Translations under genes and position numbers: made by a program
The notes under the pieces: model-generated
Told to the model about the DNA's origin: nothing
Databases searched by the model: none
The model's input: only the letters and a program-made list of their open reading frames with translations
Shown here: one piece after another, positions 49,086 to 58,875 of the stretch
Layout of the letters: the number at the start of each line of letters is the position of its first letter
How positions within the stretch are numbered: position 1 is the stretch's first letter
Assembly: GCF_002005205.3 (NCBI RefSeq)
Contig: NZ_CP019702.2
Coordinates: forward strand, 310,001 to 374,000
Source: Rhizobium rhizogenes
GTDB taxonomy: Bacteria; Pseudomonadota; Alphaproteobacteria; Rhizobiales; Rhizobiaceae
Reading direction: 5' to 3'
DNA length: 64,000 bases

Positions 49086-49379
49086 TCAAGCCAGTGTCGT
49101 TATCTCATAATCGCGTGGAATGGCGGCGGTGGCCGTGAACCACTCCGATGCCCGCGTCCGCTGCTGATGGAAATCAAAGGCGGCGCGATCGGCAAAAAGC
49201 TCCTCCACCCGCCAGACCAGAGGATCGTCGGTCCGGGTGACGTCGAAGGAAATGCAGCCGGGTTCCGCTCTTGTCAGACGAAGATGTTCGGGAAGATGGG
49301 TTTCCACAAGCTGGATATCCTCCACCGATGCGCAGCGCAGGAAGCCGGACAGTCTGACCGCACCCGTTCCATTCGTCAT
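49086..49379 (-). CDS. Antibiotic-biosynthesis-monooxygenase (ABM/YgiN) fold protein
   Basis: 97 residues from ATG 49379 (MTNGTGAVRLSGFLRCAS). The ferredoxin-like ABM fold shows PEHLRLTRAEPGCISFDVTRTDDPLVWRVEELFADRAAFDFHQQR, with the usual E-x-F-x-D motif and a terminal histidine. Family members act as quinol monooxygenases or scavenge reactive aromatic compounds. It is convergent with quiC, 60 bp downstream, so a link to protocatechuate-derived quinones is conceivable. The function is not established. Confidence 0.8.
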   Translation of the reverse strand: MTNGTGAVRLSGFLRCASVEDIQLVETHLPEHLRLTRAEPGCISFDVTRTDDPLVWRVEELFADRAAFDFHQQRTRASEWFTATAAIPRDYEITTLA

Positions 49380-50060
49380 ATTCTCTATCCTTTTCAGTGA
49401 TCCATATCCGCCTTCTACGACGAGAAGCAGCACAATCATCTACGCTTGCGGACATCAAGACAAAATTCGCCCGCCAATCCCTCCGCAGTCCGCTCGGGGG
49501 CCTCATCCGGGGGGATTTGCAACCGTTGAAATCAATGGAGTTTCGAGAAAAACACGAGGATGATTTCGTGTATGGCGAGATTGCGTACATCCATATGCCC
49601 GGTGGGCCAACCGGCGGCGCCCGCCCGGAAACACGCTGACGTTCATCTCGCCCTCGCCCCGCGCCCAAAATAAATGCACCTGCGCATTTGTAGAGCAGTA
49701 CACAAAAATTGTTCAACACTCTGGACATGATTGTCCGGTTTTGTTAGCTTTTTTTGTAAAACAAGGGTGGGGAATACAGTTTCATGCACATCATCGATTC
49801 CGGGGCCGATGCCGCGCGTTTTGCCGGCACCGACGCGGTTGCTTTCAGGGCCGGAAAAAGATCGCAATATCCGCGTCCGCCAGCCGCATCCGATGTGTAT
49901 CGCACCCTCAAGGCGGCGTGAGACACCATGCGCTTTTCCGCGACATTCACCGCCTCCCGCACATCCCTGCATACCGAGCCCTTATTCCACGCCCTTTGCC
50001 CTTCCATAATTCAGATGGCCGCGCCAGAATTGCCGCGCACGCCAAGCCGGAGACGCTGAC
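49380..50060. other. 681-bp intergenic region, promoter of peptide-type ABC operon
   Basis: No convincing gene is present; short open frames have poor starts and irregular composition. The AT-rich part at about 49690-49770 contains ACAAAAATTGT and GGACA-TGAT-TGTCC (49723-49736). These are the likely promoter and operator region of the operon beginning at 50061. Confidence 0.5.
49723..49736. promoter_or_regulatory. Inverted repeat in promoter region of peptide-type ABC operon
   Basis: GGACATGATTGTCC has perfect 5-bp arms and a 4-base spacer. It lies in an AT-rich stretch 325 bp upstream of the first gene. The AraC regulator at 57255 and unknown regulators are possible binders. Confidence 0.35.
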
Positions 50061-51881
50061 ATGACTGCCGCAAACCGCAACGCCCTCCTCTCGGTCGAAG
50101 GCCTGAGCGTCGAGTTCGGTAATAGCCGCGTCGTGGACGATATCTCTTTCAGCGTGGAGCCCGGCCGGACCATGGCGATTGTCGGCGAGTCCGGATCGGG
50201 AAAATCGGTCACCTCGCTGTCCACCATGCGCCTTGCCGATATGATGGGCGCCACCTACCCCACCGGCAAGATCCTGTTTGAAGGCAGGGACCTGCTGAAG
50301 ACGTCGCAGAAGGAGATGCGCGCGATCCGCGGCAAGGAGATCGCCATGATCTTCCAGGAGCCGATGACCTCGCTCAACCCCGTCTTCACCATCGGCGACC
50401 AGATCTGCGAAGTGCTTGTGCTGCATGAAAAGATGGGCAAGCAGGCGGCGCTGGCGCAAGCACAGACGCTGCTCGAAATGGTGCGCCTGCCCGATGCGGC
50501 CGAGCTTCTGAAGCGTTATCCGCACCAGCTTTCCGGCGGTATGCGCCAGCGCGTCATGATCGCCATGGCGCTCGCCTGCCGGCCGAAGCTTCTGATCGCC
50601 GACGAGCCGACGACGGCGCTTGACGTGACCATTCAGGCGCAGATCCTCAACATCATGCGCGACCTGCAGAAGAAGCTCGGCATGGGCATGGTCTTCATCA
50701 CCCATGATATGGGCGTGGTGGCGGAAATGGCCGATGACGTCGTTGTCATGTGGAAGGGCAAGAAGGTTGAGGAAGGCCCGGTGAAGGATATCTTCGCCAA
50801 CCCGCAGCACCCTTACACGCGCGCCCTGCTTTCCGCCGTGCCGCGCCTCGGCAGCATGGAAGGCGAAGAATTTCCCAAGCGCCTGCCGCTTACCGTGCTG
50901 CAGGACGGCCAGCCGGTGGTGATCGGCGAGGAGCGCGTGCAGAACACCGCGAAATATGACGCCAAGCCGCTTTTGTCGGTCAAGGACCTGTTCGTGCGTT
51001 TCGATATTCGCAAGAACCTGTTCGGCAAGGCGACGCACCGTTGCAGCGCCGTGCAGAAGGTGAGCTTCGATATTCACGCCGGCGAGACGCTGGCGCTGGT
51101 GGGCGAGTCCGGTTCCGGCAAATCCACCATCGGCCGCACCATTCAGCAATTGCAGACCGCAATATCAGGCGAGATCGCCTTCAACGGACGCAGCTATTCT
51201 GAAATGTCGGCGGCGGAGCGCTTCCGCATGCGCCAGGAAGTGCAATATATCTTCCAGGACCCCTTCGCCTCGCTCGATCCGCGCAAGACGGTCGGTTTTT
51301 CGATTGCCGAACCGATCAACACCCACGGTTTGATCAATGATCAGAAGGCGGTACGCCGGCGGGTGGATGAATTGCTGGAGCGTGTGGGCCTCAACTCCGA
51401 ACATGCCGCGCGTTATCCGCACGAGTTTTCCGGCGGCCAGCGCCAGCGCGTCTGCATTGCCCGCGCGCTGGCTTCCGATCCGAAGCTGATCATCGCCGAC
51501 GAGGCGCTCTCGGCGCTCGATGTCTCCATTCAGGCGCAGATCATCAATCTGTTCATGGATCTGCAGGCGGAGCGTGGCCTCGCCTATCTCTTCATCAGCC
51601 ATGACATGGCTGTCGTGGAAAAGATGAGCCACCGCGTTGCCGTGCTTTATCTTGGCCAGATCATGGAAATGGGCAGCCGTCGGCAGGTGTTCGAAACGCC
51701 GACGCATGATTATACCCGCCGCCTGCTTTCGGCCGTGCCGGTTGCCGATCCAACCATCGAGCGCCGCATCGCCATGATCGAGGGCGAAATACCCAATCCC
51801 GTGCGCCGTGTCGGCGATGAGCCGGCCATTCTCGCCCATGAGGAAATCAATCCGGGCCACTTCATCGCGAAGAGCGCCTGA
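50061..51881 (+). CDS. Peptide-type ABC transporter, fused two-domain ATP-binding protein
   Basis: 606 residues with two complete ATPase domains. The first (about 8-260) has Walker A GESGSGKS and LSGGMRQR; the second (about 310-560) has Walker [10 protein letters not shown] and FSGGQRQR. Each has a [11 protein letters not shown] Walker B region. The linker has the peptide-importer segment with Pro-rich [10 protein letters not shown]. This arrangement replaces separate DppD and DppF, as in GsiA. GGAG eight bases before the ATG supports the start. It is followed by a binding protein and two permeases. Confidence 0.92.
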   Translation: MTAANRNALLSVEGLSVEFGNSRVVDDISFSVEPGRTMAIVGESGSGKSVTSLSTMRLADMMGATYPTGKILFEGRDLLKTSQKEMRAIRGKEIAMIFQEPMTSLNPVFTIGDQICEVLVLHEKMGKQAALAQAQTLLEMVRLPDAAELLKRYPHQLSGGMRQRVMIAMALACRPKLLIADEPTTALDVTIQAQILNIMRDLQKKLGMGMVFITHDMGVVAEMADDVVVMWKGKKVEEGPVKDIFANPQHPYTRALLSAVPRLGSMEGEEFPKRLPLTVLQDGQPVVIGEERVQNTAKYDAKPLLSVKDLFVRFDIRKNLFGKATHRCSAVQKVSFDIHAGETLALVGESGSGKSTIGRTIQQLQTAISGEIAFNGRSYSEMSAAERFRMRQEVQYIFQDPFASLDPRKTVGFSIAEPINTHGLINDQKAVRRRVDELLERVGLNSEHAARYPHEFSGGQRQRVCIARALASDPKLIIADEALSALDVSIQAQIINLFMDLQAERGLAYLFISHDMAVVEKMSHRVAVLYLGQIMEMGSRRQVFETPTHDYTRRLLSAVPVADPTIERRIAMIEGEIPNPVRRVGDEPAILAHEEINPGHFIAKSA

Positions 51882-51922
51882 ATAACAACCCGAACCGCAA
51901 CCATCTGAAGAGGAACAGGTAG

Positions 51923-53458
51923 ATGACAATGATAAAGAAGGGGATGACGACAACGTTCGTCGCGCTTGCCATGGCCGCCACGGCCTTCACCGCCGCACCG
52001 GCTCTTGCCGCCGGCAAGATGACCATTTCCAGCCCGCAGGACCCGGGCAGCTGGGATCCGATCGACACCTTCCTCGTGCAGTGGGCTGCCGTCGCCACCA
52101 ACATCTTCGATGGCCTGACCTATCGCGGCCCGGACCTGAAGGTTGTGCCCGGCCTTGCCGAATCCTGGGAAGAGCTGGATGAGGGCAAGCGCATCCGCTT
52201 CAAGCTGCGCCAGAACGTCAAGTTCCACAATGGCGAACCCTTCAACGCCGCCGCCGTCAAGTTCACCTTCGAGCGCCTTCTCGGCGAACAGGGTGCCAAG
52301 GGCCCGCAGCGCTCCAACTATGTCGCCATCGAAAGCGTCGATGTCATCGACGATTACACCGTCGACATGAAGCTGAAGGCGCCGGATCCCGTGCTGCTGA
52401 CCAAGCTTGCCGGTTATGGCGGCATGATCGTTCCGCCGAAGTACATTCAGGAAAAGGGCGAGGACAATTTCAACCTCAACCCCGTCGGCACCGGCGCATT
52501 CAAATTCGTTTCCTACGCGCCGAAGACCAATATCAAGCTGGAAGCCAACCCCGATTACTGGGGCGGTGCGCCAAAACTTTCCGAGCTTGAATATCGCTTC
52601 ATCGCCGAGCCGGCGACCGCCGTTGCCGAATTGCAGGCCGGCCGCGTCGATCTCGTCATTCCGCCCACCATCCCGATCGGCATGATCCCGGTCATCCAAG
52701 GCGATTCCAAGCTTGAGATCGTCAGCGTTCCCGGCCCGACCGTCGATGCGCTGCGTTTCAACACTCGTGACGGCATTACCGCCGATCCGAAGGTGCGCAA
52801 GGCGATCATCATGGCCGTCGATCGCGGCACCATCGTCAAGTCGATCCTCGCCGGCCAGGCATCGGAAATCGCAAGCTTCCAGAGCGCGCTGTCCTTCGGT
52901 TACGATCCGGAACTGAAGCCGCTGCCTTACGATCCGGAAGGCGCGAAAAAGCTGCTCGCGGAAGCCGGCGTCAAGGCAGGTGCGGCGCTGCAGATCGATA
53001 TCCGCGGCAATGACGCGACGATGAACGAAGTGGCGCAGGTTATTTCCAGCTACCTCTCCATGGTCGGCATCACCGCCACCATCAAGCCCTATGAAACCAA
53101 CGTTCTCTTGAACGACATCATCCCGCAGGGCAAGACCGGCGCGATGTTCCAGCAGAAATGGGGTGGCTGGACCTTCGATTACGACAACACGGCCTATTCC
53201 ATGTACCACTCGGGTGAAAAGTGGAACCCTTACGACAAGGACGAAAAGCTGGACAAGCTGCTTGAATCCCAGCGTCCGCTGACCGACCGTGCCGAGCGCG
53301 AAAAGATCCTCAAGGAAATCGGCAGCTATACCGCCGAACGCGCGCTGGAAATCCCGCTTTACAACACCAATGCCATTTACGGCATCAACAAGCGGGTCAA
53401 GGGTTTCATCGCACCGCCGGATAACCGCCTGAAGCTGACCGACGTCACCGTCGAATAA
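51923..53458 (+). CDS. Peptide-type ABC transporter substrate-binding protein (family 5)
   Basis: 511 residues. A signal peptide ends near AAPALA, then the DppA/OppA family body starts (MTISSPQDPGSWDPIDTFLVQ, VVPGLAESWEELDEGKRIRFKLRQNVKFHNGEPF). The latter is the characteristic family 5 signature. GAAGAGGAACAGGTAG precedes the ATG. It delivers its ligand to the permeases at 53534 and 54464. A peptide or acylated amino compound is plausible, given the M14 peptidase gene at the end of the operon. Confidence 0.92.
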   Translation: MTMIKKGMTTTFVALAMAATAFTAAPALAAGKMTISSPQDPGSWDPIDTFLVQWAAVATNIFDGLTYRGPDLKVVPGLAESWEELDEGKRIRFKLRQNVKFHNGEPFNAAAVKFTFERLLGEQGAKGPQRSNYVAIESVDVIDDYTVDMKLKAPDPVLLTKLAGYGGMIVPPKYIQEKGEDNFNLNPVGTGAFKFVSYAPKTNIKLEANPDYWGGAPKLSELEYRFIAEPATAVAELQAGRVDLVIPPTIPIGMIPVIQGDSKLEIVSVPGPTVDALRFNTRDGITADPKVRKAIIMAVDRGTIVKSILAGQASEIASFQSALSFGYDPELKPLPYDPEGAKKLLAEAGVKAGAALQIDIRGNDATMNEVAQVISSYLSMVGITATIKPYETNVLLNDIIPQGKTGAMFQQKWGGWTFDYDNTAYSMYHSGEKWNPYDKDEKLDKLLESQRPLTDRAEREKILKEIGSYTAERALEIPLYNTNAIYGINKRVKGFIAPPDNRLKLTDVTVE

Positions 53459-53533
53459 GCTGGTTGATCCTCTCATAAGTCGCCTTGCCCGCCACGCGCG
53501 GGCAAGGCAGAACTTCTCTTCAAGGTAAAAAAC

Positions 53534-54457
53534 GTGGCCGGTTTCCTCATCAAGCGATTGCTGCAGGCGATTTTTGTCGTCATCGCCATCACCCTTCTCG
53601 TTTCTTTCGCCATTCGCCTCACCGGCGATCCGGCTGTCACCATGTTCCAGGGCGGCGGCAGCATGACGGAAGACGATCTGGCGCGCATCCGCGCGGCGCT
53701 CGGTACCGACCGGCCGTTCTTCGTGCAATATTTCAGTTTCCTGAAGGGCCTCGTGACACTCGATTTCGGCCGCAGCTTCACCGGCAGCACGCCGGTTTCG
53801 CGCCTCATCGCCGATGCCCTGCCCGCCACGCTTTTGCTCGCCTTCATCTCCATGGCGGTGTCGATCGCGCTTTCCATCCCGCTCGGCATCAAGGCGGCGA
53901 CCTCGCGCGGCAAGACGGCCGATCAGGTGATCCGCATCTTCTCGCTCATCGGCCTTTCCTTCCCGAACTTCTGGCTCGCCACCATGCTGGTGCTCTTGTT
54001 CTCCATCACGCTCGGCTGGCTGCCGCCCAGCGGCATGGGCGGTTTTGCAAGCTACATCATGCCCGCCGTCACCATGGGCGTCATCCTGACGGCCACCAAT
54101 GTCCGCCTCGTGCGCACGGCCATGCTCGATACGCTGCGCTCGCAATATGTCATGGTGGCGCGCGCCAAGGGTCTCAGCGAAAGCAAGGTTCTCTACAAAC
54201 ACGCGCTGCGCAACTGCGCCATTCCGCTCATCACCTATTTCGGCCTGCAATTTGGCGGGCTGCTCGGCGGCATCGTCGTCATCGAGCGTGTCTTCAACTG
54301 GCCGGGCCTCGGCACGCTGGCTTTCGACGCGGTCGGCGCGCGTGATTATCCCGTGCTTCAGGCCGTCATCACCGTGCTGTCGCTGATGATCGTCGGCATC
54401 AACCTTCTGGTCGATATCGCCTACGGGCTTGTCGATCCGCGCATCCGCACGGAGTAA
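53534..54457 (+). CDS. Peptide-type ABC transporter permease (DppB type)
   Basis: 307 residues with a GTG start at 53534, which gives the typical N-terminus AGFLIKRLLQAIFVVIAITLLVSF. It has six membrane helices and the periplasmic segment SFLKGLVTLDFGRSFTGSTPV typical of DppB. The ATPase-docking loop is YVMVARAKGLSESKVLYKHALRN. It is followed immediately by the second permease. Confidence 0.92.
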   Translation: MAGFLIKRLLQAIFVVIAITLLVSFAIRLTGDPAVTMFQGGGSMTEDDLARIRAALGTDRPFFVQYFSFLKGLVTLDFGRSFTGSTPVSRLIADALPATLLLAFISMAVSIALSIPLGIKAATSRGKTADQVIRIFSLIGLSFPNFWLATMLVLLFSITLGWLPPSGMGGFASYIMPAVTMGVILTATNVRLVRTAMLDTLRSQYVMVARAKGLSESKVLYKHALRNCAIPLITYFGLQFGGLLGGIVVIERVFNWPGLGTLAFDAVGARDYPVLQAVITVLSLMIVGINLLVDIAYGLVDPRIRTE

Positions 54458-54463
54458 GTGACG

Positions 54464-55312
54464 ATGGCTGCCAAAACCTCGCGTCTCGCGCGCTTCACCA
54501 ATCTCGAATTCGTCCTCGGCGCGTTCCTCACGACAGTCATCTGCCTTGCCGTCGTCTTTTCCGACGTGCTGTTTCCAGGCGGGGCTGACAAGATCGACCT
54601 GATGGCCCGCCTTGCCAAGCCCTTCGCCAATGCCGCCCATCCGCTCGGCACCGATCCGCTCGGCCGTGACGTGCTCGCCCGTGTCGTCGCCGGCGGCAAG
54701 ATTTCGCTGCTGGTCGGTTTCACCTCGGTCATCGGCGCGGTCATCTTCGGCGTCGCGGTCGGCCTGGTCGCCGGTTATTATCGCGGCTTCTGGGATATGC
54801 TGGTCATGCGCTTTGCCGATATCCAGCTCGCCATGCCCTTCATTCTCTTGGCCATCACCTTCATCGCCATTGTCGGCGGCAGCCTCACCAACACCATCAT
54901 CCTGCTGATCGTGTCTCAATGGGTGCAATATGCCCGCCTCGTGCGCGGCTCGGTGCTGACGCTTCGGGAACGGGAATTCATCCTTTCCGCCCGCGCCATC
55001 GGCGTGAAGGACTGGCGCATCATTCTCCAGCACCTGCTGCCGAACCTTATCGGCCCTGTCATCGTGCTGATGACGCTGAATGTCGCCAACAACATCCTCT
55101 TGGAAAGCAGCCTCACCTTCCTCGGCCTCGGCGTTGATCCGACCATCCCGAGCTGGGGCGGCATGCTGGCGGATGGCCGCACCTATCTGCAGACCGCATG
55201 GTGGGTCAGCGTTTTCCCCGGCCTTGCCATCCTGCTGACTGTGCTTGGCCTCAACCTTCTCGGCGACTGGCTGCGCGACAGCCTTGACCCAACAGGCAGA
55301 ACCTCGAGGTAA
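54464..55312 (+). CDS. Peptide-type ABC transporter permease (DppC type)
   Basis: 282 residues from ATG 54464, preferred because GGAG at 54451-54454 is nine bases away; a GTG at 54458 would be too close. The DppC family shows HPLGTDPLGRDVLARVVAGGKISL after the first helix and the docking loop EFILSARAIGVKDWRIILQHLLPN. It pairs with DppB-type 53534-54457. The M14 gene follows after five bases. Confidence 0.92.
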   Translation: MAAKTSRLARFTNLEFVLGAFLTTVICLAVVFSDVLFPGGADKIDLMARLAKPFANAAHPLGTDPLGRDVLARVVAGGKISLLVGFTSVIGAVIFGVAVGLVAGYYRGFWDMLVMRFADIQLAMPFILLAITFIAIVGGSLTNTIILLIVSQWVQYARLVRGSVLTLREREFILSARAIGVKDWRIILQHLLPNLIGPVIVLMTLNVANNILLESSLTFLGLGVDPTIPSWGGMLADGRTYLQTAWWVSVFPGLAILLTVLGLNLLGDWLRDSLDPTGRTSR

Positions 55313-55317
55313 TCCAG

Positions 55318-57051
55318 ATGAGCCAGATTTTCGACCAGACCTTCGAGCGCATTCTGGATGCCCTCGTCAGCCGCGCCACACCCGGCCAGTCCTTCGAGGC
55401 ATGGACCTTCGATGACGCCAAAAGCCGCCGCGAGGCCGAAGAGAGGCTGAAGAAAAAGGGCGTCAGCGCCCGCATCCGCAGCGCCTACAAACCGCTTCTC
55501 TTCACCTTTCTGGAAGAGATCAATCTGGATGGCGTCGACACCATCGAGGTGCGTTACCCCGTGCACGCCAACGCCCCCGCCAACCGTTTCCGGCTGGAGG
55601 CCTACCCGCTGGCGGCTCTGGTGGGCGATGCGAAGATCGATTTTATCGCCCGCGACGACGACGCCTTCCATTATGACGTTACGCTGAGCCGCAACGGCAG
55701 GAAGGAAACCCTGAAGGTTCTGGCCCCAAACCGGGTTCATACCGATATCGTCGGCGAAACCAATGTTTCGCCGACCGGCTGGTTCCGGCCCGCCGGCGAA
55801 GCTGCGGGCGAGCGGCTGGAGACGGATTACGAGCGGCTTTTCGAAGCGGCGATCCATGCCGTCGCCAACCACGGCTGGGGCGATGAGGAGCCCTATTTCG
55901 AAGAACTGAACATCCGCGTCGCGCACCCGGCCGAAGATTTGGCCCTCTCCGTCGGCGATGAGGTCGTCAGCCTGCGCGAGGCGCTGCACGAGGATTTCTA
56001 TTTCTCGCTCCTGGAATTCTTCCAGAAGAAATCCGGCCGCCCGCTGGGTGACCGGGGCCTGAAACCCGGCCAGATCGTGCCGGAGATTGTCAAGAGCGCC
56101 GGCGAAATCTCGCTGCGCATCGAGACCCGCAAGCTCAGCACCACCTTCCTCGATGGCGGCGAGCAGCCGATCGATACGGCCCGCGAACCGGTCGCGGCAG
56201 GCCAGCTCGTAAAGCTGCTTGAAGAGATCGGCGGCGAGACCTTCGAGGCCCGCTCGCGCTCCGGCCGCGTCCTTTCCGCCCGTTACGTGGCCGGCAGCGA
56301 TGCCGCGGTGATGATCAGCGGCGGCCAGCACCCCAACGAGACGACAGGCATCGTCGGCGCCATCCGCGCCGCCCGCAAACTCGCGGAGCGCAAGGGCGCG
56401 CATTTCACCATCTCGCCGCTGGAAAACCCCGACGGCTACGCCCTGCACCAGCGCCTGCGCGTCGGCAATCCGCGCCACATGCACCATGCCGCGCGTTACA
56501 CCGCTCTTGGCGACGATCTCGAATATCGCACCCCGGAAAATTCGGGCGCGCATCTCAACGAGAAGGAAATCCGCTTCAAGGCGCAGGAGATGAGCGGCGC
56601 GCGCCTGCATGTGAACCTGCACGGTTATCCCTCACACGAGTGGACCCGGCCTCTATCCGGTTATGTGCCGCGCAATTTCGCCATGTGGACGCTGCCGAAA
56701 GGCTTCTTCCTCATCATCCGCCACCACGCGGACTGGGAAAGTCAGGCGGAAGCCCTGCTCGACAAGGTAACCCGCCATCTGGGCGCCATTCCCGGCCTTC
56801 TGGATTACAACAACCGCCAGATCGCGCTTTATGAAATCCACGCCGGCGAAACCGGTTTCCGCATCATCAACGGCTTCCCGTGCCTGTCCTCCATCGACGA
56901 CCGCCACACCGTGCCGATGACGCTGATCACCGAATATCCCGATGAAACCATCTATGGCGATGATTTCATCACCGGCCATACCGCGCAGATGGAAACGGTC
57001 CTCTCCGCCTATGAGGCATGGCAGGAGATTGTGTCGCCGCAAATCGCCTGA
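55318..57051 (+). CDS. M14-family zinc metallocarboxypeptidase-like protein
   Basis: 577 residues, much longer than a bare carboxypeptidase domain, with no signal peptide. The C-terminal M14 domain has HxxE zinc ligands His338 and Glu341 (GGQHPNETTG), the third ligand His435 (LHVNLHGYPSHEW) and catalytic Glu539 (LITEYPDE). The N-terminal 300 residues are of unknown function. The start with GAGG eight bases upstream is solid. It is the last gene of the importer operon, so it probably hydrolyses the imported compound in the cytoplasm. A peptide, acylated amino acid or muropeptide is possible. Confidence 0.85.
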   Translation: MSQIFDQTFERILDALVSRATPGQSFEAWTFDDAKSRREAEERLKKKGVSARIRSAYKPLLFTFLEEINLDGVDTIEVRYPVHANAPANRFRLEAYPLAALVGDAKIDFIARDDDAFHYDVTLSRNGRKETLKVLAPNRVHTDIVGETNVSPTGWFRPAGEAAGERLETDYERLFEAAIHAVANHGWGDEEPYFEELNIRVAHPAEDLALSVGDEVVSLREALHEDFYFSLLEFFQKKSGRPLGDRGLKPGQIVPEIVKSAGEISLRIETRKLSTTFLDGGEQPIDTAREPVAAGQLVKLLEEIGGETFEARSRSGRVLSARYVAGSDAAVMISGGQHPNETTGIVGAIRAARKLAERKGAHFTISPLENPDGYALHQRLRVGNPRHMHHAARYTALGDDLEYRTPENSGAHLNEKEIRFKAQEMSGARLHVNLHGYPSHEWTRPLSGYVPRNFAMWTLPKGFFLIIRHHADWESQAEALLDKVTRHLGAIPGLLDYNNRQIALYEIHAGETGFRIINGFPCLSSIDDRHTVPMTLITEYPDETIYGDDFITGHTAQMETVLSAYEAWQEIVSPQIA

Positions 57052-57064
57052 CGCCGCCAGACGG

Positions 57065-57112
57065 AACGGCCATGCCAGCGTGTTCACCTTCGGGCGCGCT
57101 GGCATGGCCGTT
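57065..57112 (+). terminator. Terminator of the peptide-type ABC/M14 operon
   Basis: AACGGCCATGCCAGCG (57065-57080) pairs perfectly with CGCTGGCATGGCCGTT (57097-57112), followed by AATTT. It lies 14 bases after the M14 stop. Confidence 0.75.
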
Positions 57113-57254
57113 AATTTGCGAGAGGCGGCGCAACAGCCGACAATGTTCGGGTATCTCCTGTATTGTCGGCCTTATGCGCGACAACAAGTCAAACCCGATC
57201 AAGCATGAAGCGGAACGGTTTTGCATGGTGTGGGTGTGAACCACAGGAGACCCC

Positions 57255-58079
57255 ATGCCCGCTCTGGACAAGCTCATCTGGCAGATCGAAACCGATCTGC
57301 ATAAAAACCTGACATTGACGGTCCTGTCCGACCGCTGCGCCATCAGCACGCATCATATGTGCCGGTTGTTTCAGCTTTCCACCGGTCTGTCGATCATGTC
57401 CTATGTCCGCGCGCGCCGATTATCCGAGGCGGCCAGAACCATCGCAGGGTGCGATGCTGACATCCTCACCGTCGCGCTCGGTGCGGGATACGGGTCCCAT
57501 GAGGCGTTCACACGAGCCTTTGCGAATTATTTCAACACATTACCGAGCATTGTTCGCAAGGCCCGATCAACCTCGTCCCTTGATCTCATGGAGCCATTCA
57601 AAATGAAGAAAGACATGTTCGTCGACGTCCAGCCGCCGGAAATACGCCGGCGCGACGCCTTTATGGTGGTCGGCCTCAGCGCCACCTGCTCGCTGGAGAA
57701 CAACGGCGCCATTCCGGCACTGTGGCAGGCCTTCAACATGCGCGAAAGCGACGTCGAGGAGGCGGTGGCCGGGGCCGCTTACGGCGTCTGCAGCGTTGCC
57801 GATGAAGCCGGAAACTGCACATATCTCGCCGGCGTCAGGGCGCTGAAGAAAACGCCGGGCATGGATCATGTCGAGTTACCCGCGCAATCCTATGCGGTTT
57901 TTGTCCATAACGGCCACGTCTCGGATCTTCCCGGAACGGTCTATACGATCTGGAACAAGGCACTGCCCGATGCCGGATTGAAGACCGCTCCCTCTCCCGA
58001 TTTCGAGCTTTATGACCGGCGCTTCGATCCACAAACAGGGCGTGGAACCGTGGAGATCTGGGTTCCGATCATAACCTGA
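57255..58079 (+). CDS. AraC-family regulator with GyrI-like effector-binding domain
   Basis: 274 residues. Unusually for AraC proteins the DNA-binding part is N-terminal (residues 5-105, LDKLIWQIETDLHKNLTLTV, RCAISTHHMCRLFQLSTGLS, GYGSHEAFTRAFANYFN). A GyrI/Rob-like ligand-binding domain follows (about 115-274, with YAVFVHNGHVSDLPGTVYTIWNKALPDAG and FELYDRRFDP). AGGAGA five bases upstream supports the start. It may sense small amphiphilic molecules. A link to the upstream operon is possible but unproven. Confidence 0.88.
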   Translation: MPALDKLIWQIETDLHKNLTLTVLSDRCAISTHHMCRLFQLSTGLSIMSYVRARRLSEAARTIAGCDADILTVALGAGYGSHEAFTRAFANYFNTLPSIVRKARSTSSLDLMEPFKMKKDMFVDVQPPEIRRRDAFMVVGLSATCSLENNGAIPALWQAFNMRESDVEEAVAGAAYGVCSVADEAGNCTYLAGVRALKKTPGMDHVELPAQSYAVFVHNGHVSDLPGTVYTIWNKALPDAGLKTAPSPDFELYDRRFDPQTGRGTVEIWVPIIT

Positions 58080-58097
58080 GGCACAAGCTTGTGACCA

Positions 58098-58128
58098 TGC
58101 ATGCTCCAGCCTCGCCTTGGAGCATGCA
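58098..58128. terminator. Bidirectional hairpin terminator
   Basis: TGCATGCTCCA (58098-58108) pairs perfectly with TGGAGCATGCA (58118-58128) around a 9-base loop, between the convergent AraC and hypothetical genes. Confidence 0.65.
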
Positions 58129-58158
58129 CTGCAACCCCGCTGCAAAAATGCGGTGAGC

Positions 58159-58533
58159 CTATTTCGTCGTCGTGGCGGCGGCGAGCTTCTGATCCCGCTG
58201 CTTCTGCAGCAGCTTCTTTCCCTTGCTGAGAATATGCAGATTGGCTGCGTCGAGCTTGTTGTAACCCGCCTGAATGATATCGATATCGGCAACGTGGCCG
58301 ATCGCCGCGAGCTTGTACATGACGTCGCCGACGGCCAGATCGATGGCTGGAGCCGGTGTGGATGCGGCATCCTTCAACGCCGCCTGAATATCTTCCGCCG
58401 TTCCGCCCATGGCATGATAGAGCGTGAGCGCCTTGCGCAGGAATGCCTCACGACGCTCGATCCTGTTGTTGAGCATATTTTCTCCAATGCGATTTCGCAT
58501 CAGCTCAACAGCTTTGTTCTGATATTCACCCAT
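58159..58533 (-). CDS. Hypothetical small helical protein
   Basis: 124 residues from ATG 58533 (MGEYQNKAVELMRNRIGENM). I do not recognise it. It is predominantly helical and charged (IERREAFLRKALTLYHAMG, LDAANLHILSKGKKLLQKQRDQ), lacks a signal or membrane segment, and ends AAATTTK. Codon use is like the neighbours and it sits alone between a terminator hairpin and the promoter of the importer operon. No function is proposed. Confidence 0.6.
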   Translation of the reverse strand: MGEYQNKAVELMRNRIGENMLNNRIERREAFLRKALTLYHAMGGTAEDIQAALKDAASTPAPAIDLAVGDVMYKLAAIGHVADIDIIQAGYNKLDAANLHILSKGKKLLQKQRDQKLAAATTTK

Positions 58534-58875
58534 CAAGACACCAAGTAAAGTTCAAAAATATGCTTCGAGAGACTACGAACAATCCCCTTCGAACTGGTTA
58601 AAGTTCCGGGTTTTCGCCTCCCTGCAAGCACTATTCCGCACCGGGTTTGCCCGAAGCTGTCTTCACCTCACGCCATCGCCGACGGTCGCCGGTTTGAGAA
58701 TCGCCGGGCGGCGCTTAATGTCCGATCCGGTATGGGGCAGATCGGAATGGCAGGGTATTGATAACCGTCAGGTTATTTATTACCCCCCTTATTTCATTTT
58801 ACTTTGGCCACGGCACTCATCAATCTGGCAGCCTGGATCGGTGGATGGGAGCCACGGATCAACTGGGAGGAAATC
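58534..58875. other. 342-bp promoter region of the LIV-type importer with PcaQ-type operator
   Basis: No gene is seen. The right third is AT-rich and contains the operator at 58761-58776. TTTCATTTTACTTTGG follows, and GGGAGGAAATC provides the ribosome-binding site of the binding-protein gene. Confidence 0.6.
58761..58776. promoter_or_regulatory. PcaQ operator upstream of LIV-type importer
   Basis: ATAACCGTCAGGTTAT is a perfect 6-bp dyad with 4-base spacer and matches the ATAACC-N4-GGTTA pattern. It is a better match than the site in front of pcaDCHGB. It lies about 100 bp upstream of the binding-protein ATG. Confidence 0.75.

Noticed and set aside
49397..49639. Small frames between the ABM gene and the peptide-type importer
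   Set aside because: They have no ribosome-binding site, no recognisable domain and mutually overlapping alternatives on both strands; treated as intergenic.
51710..55033. Open antisense frame of 1107 codons
   Set aside because: It crosses four plus-strand transporter genes with clear motifs and has the low-complexity R/H/D-rich composition typical of antisense frames in GC-rich DNA.
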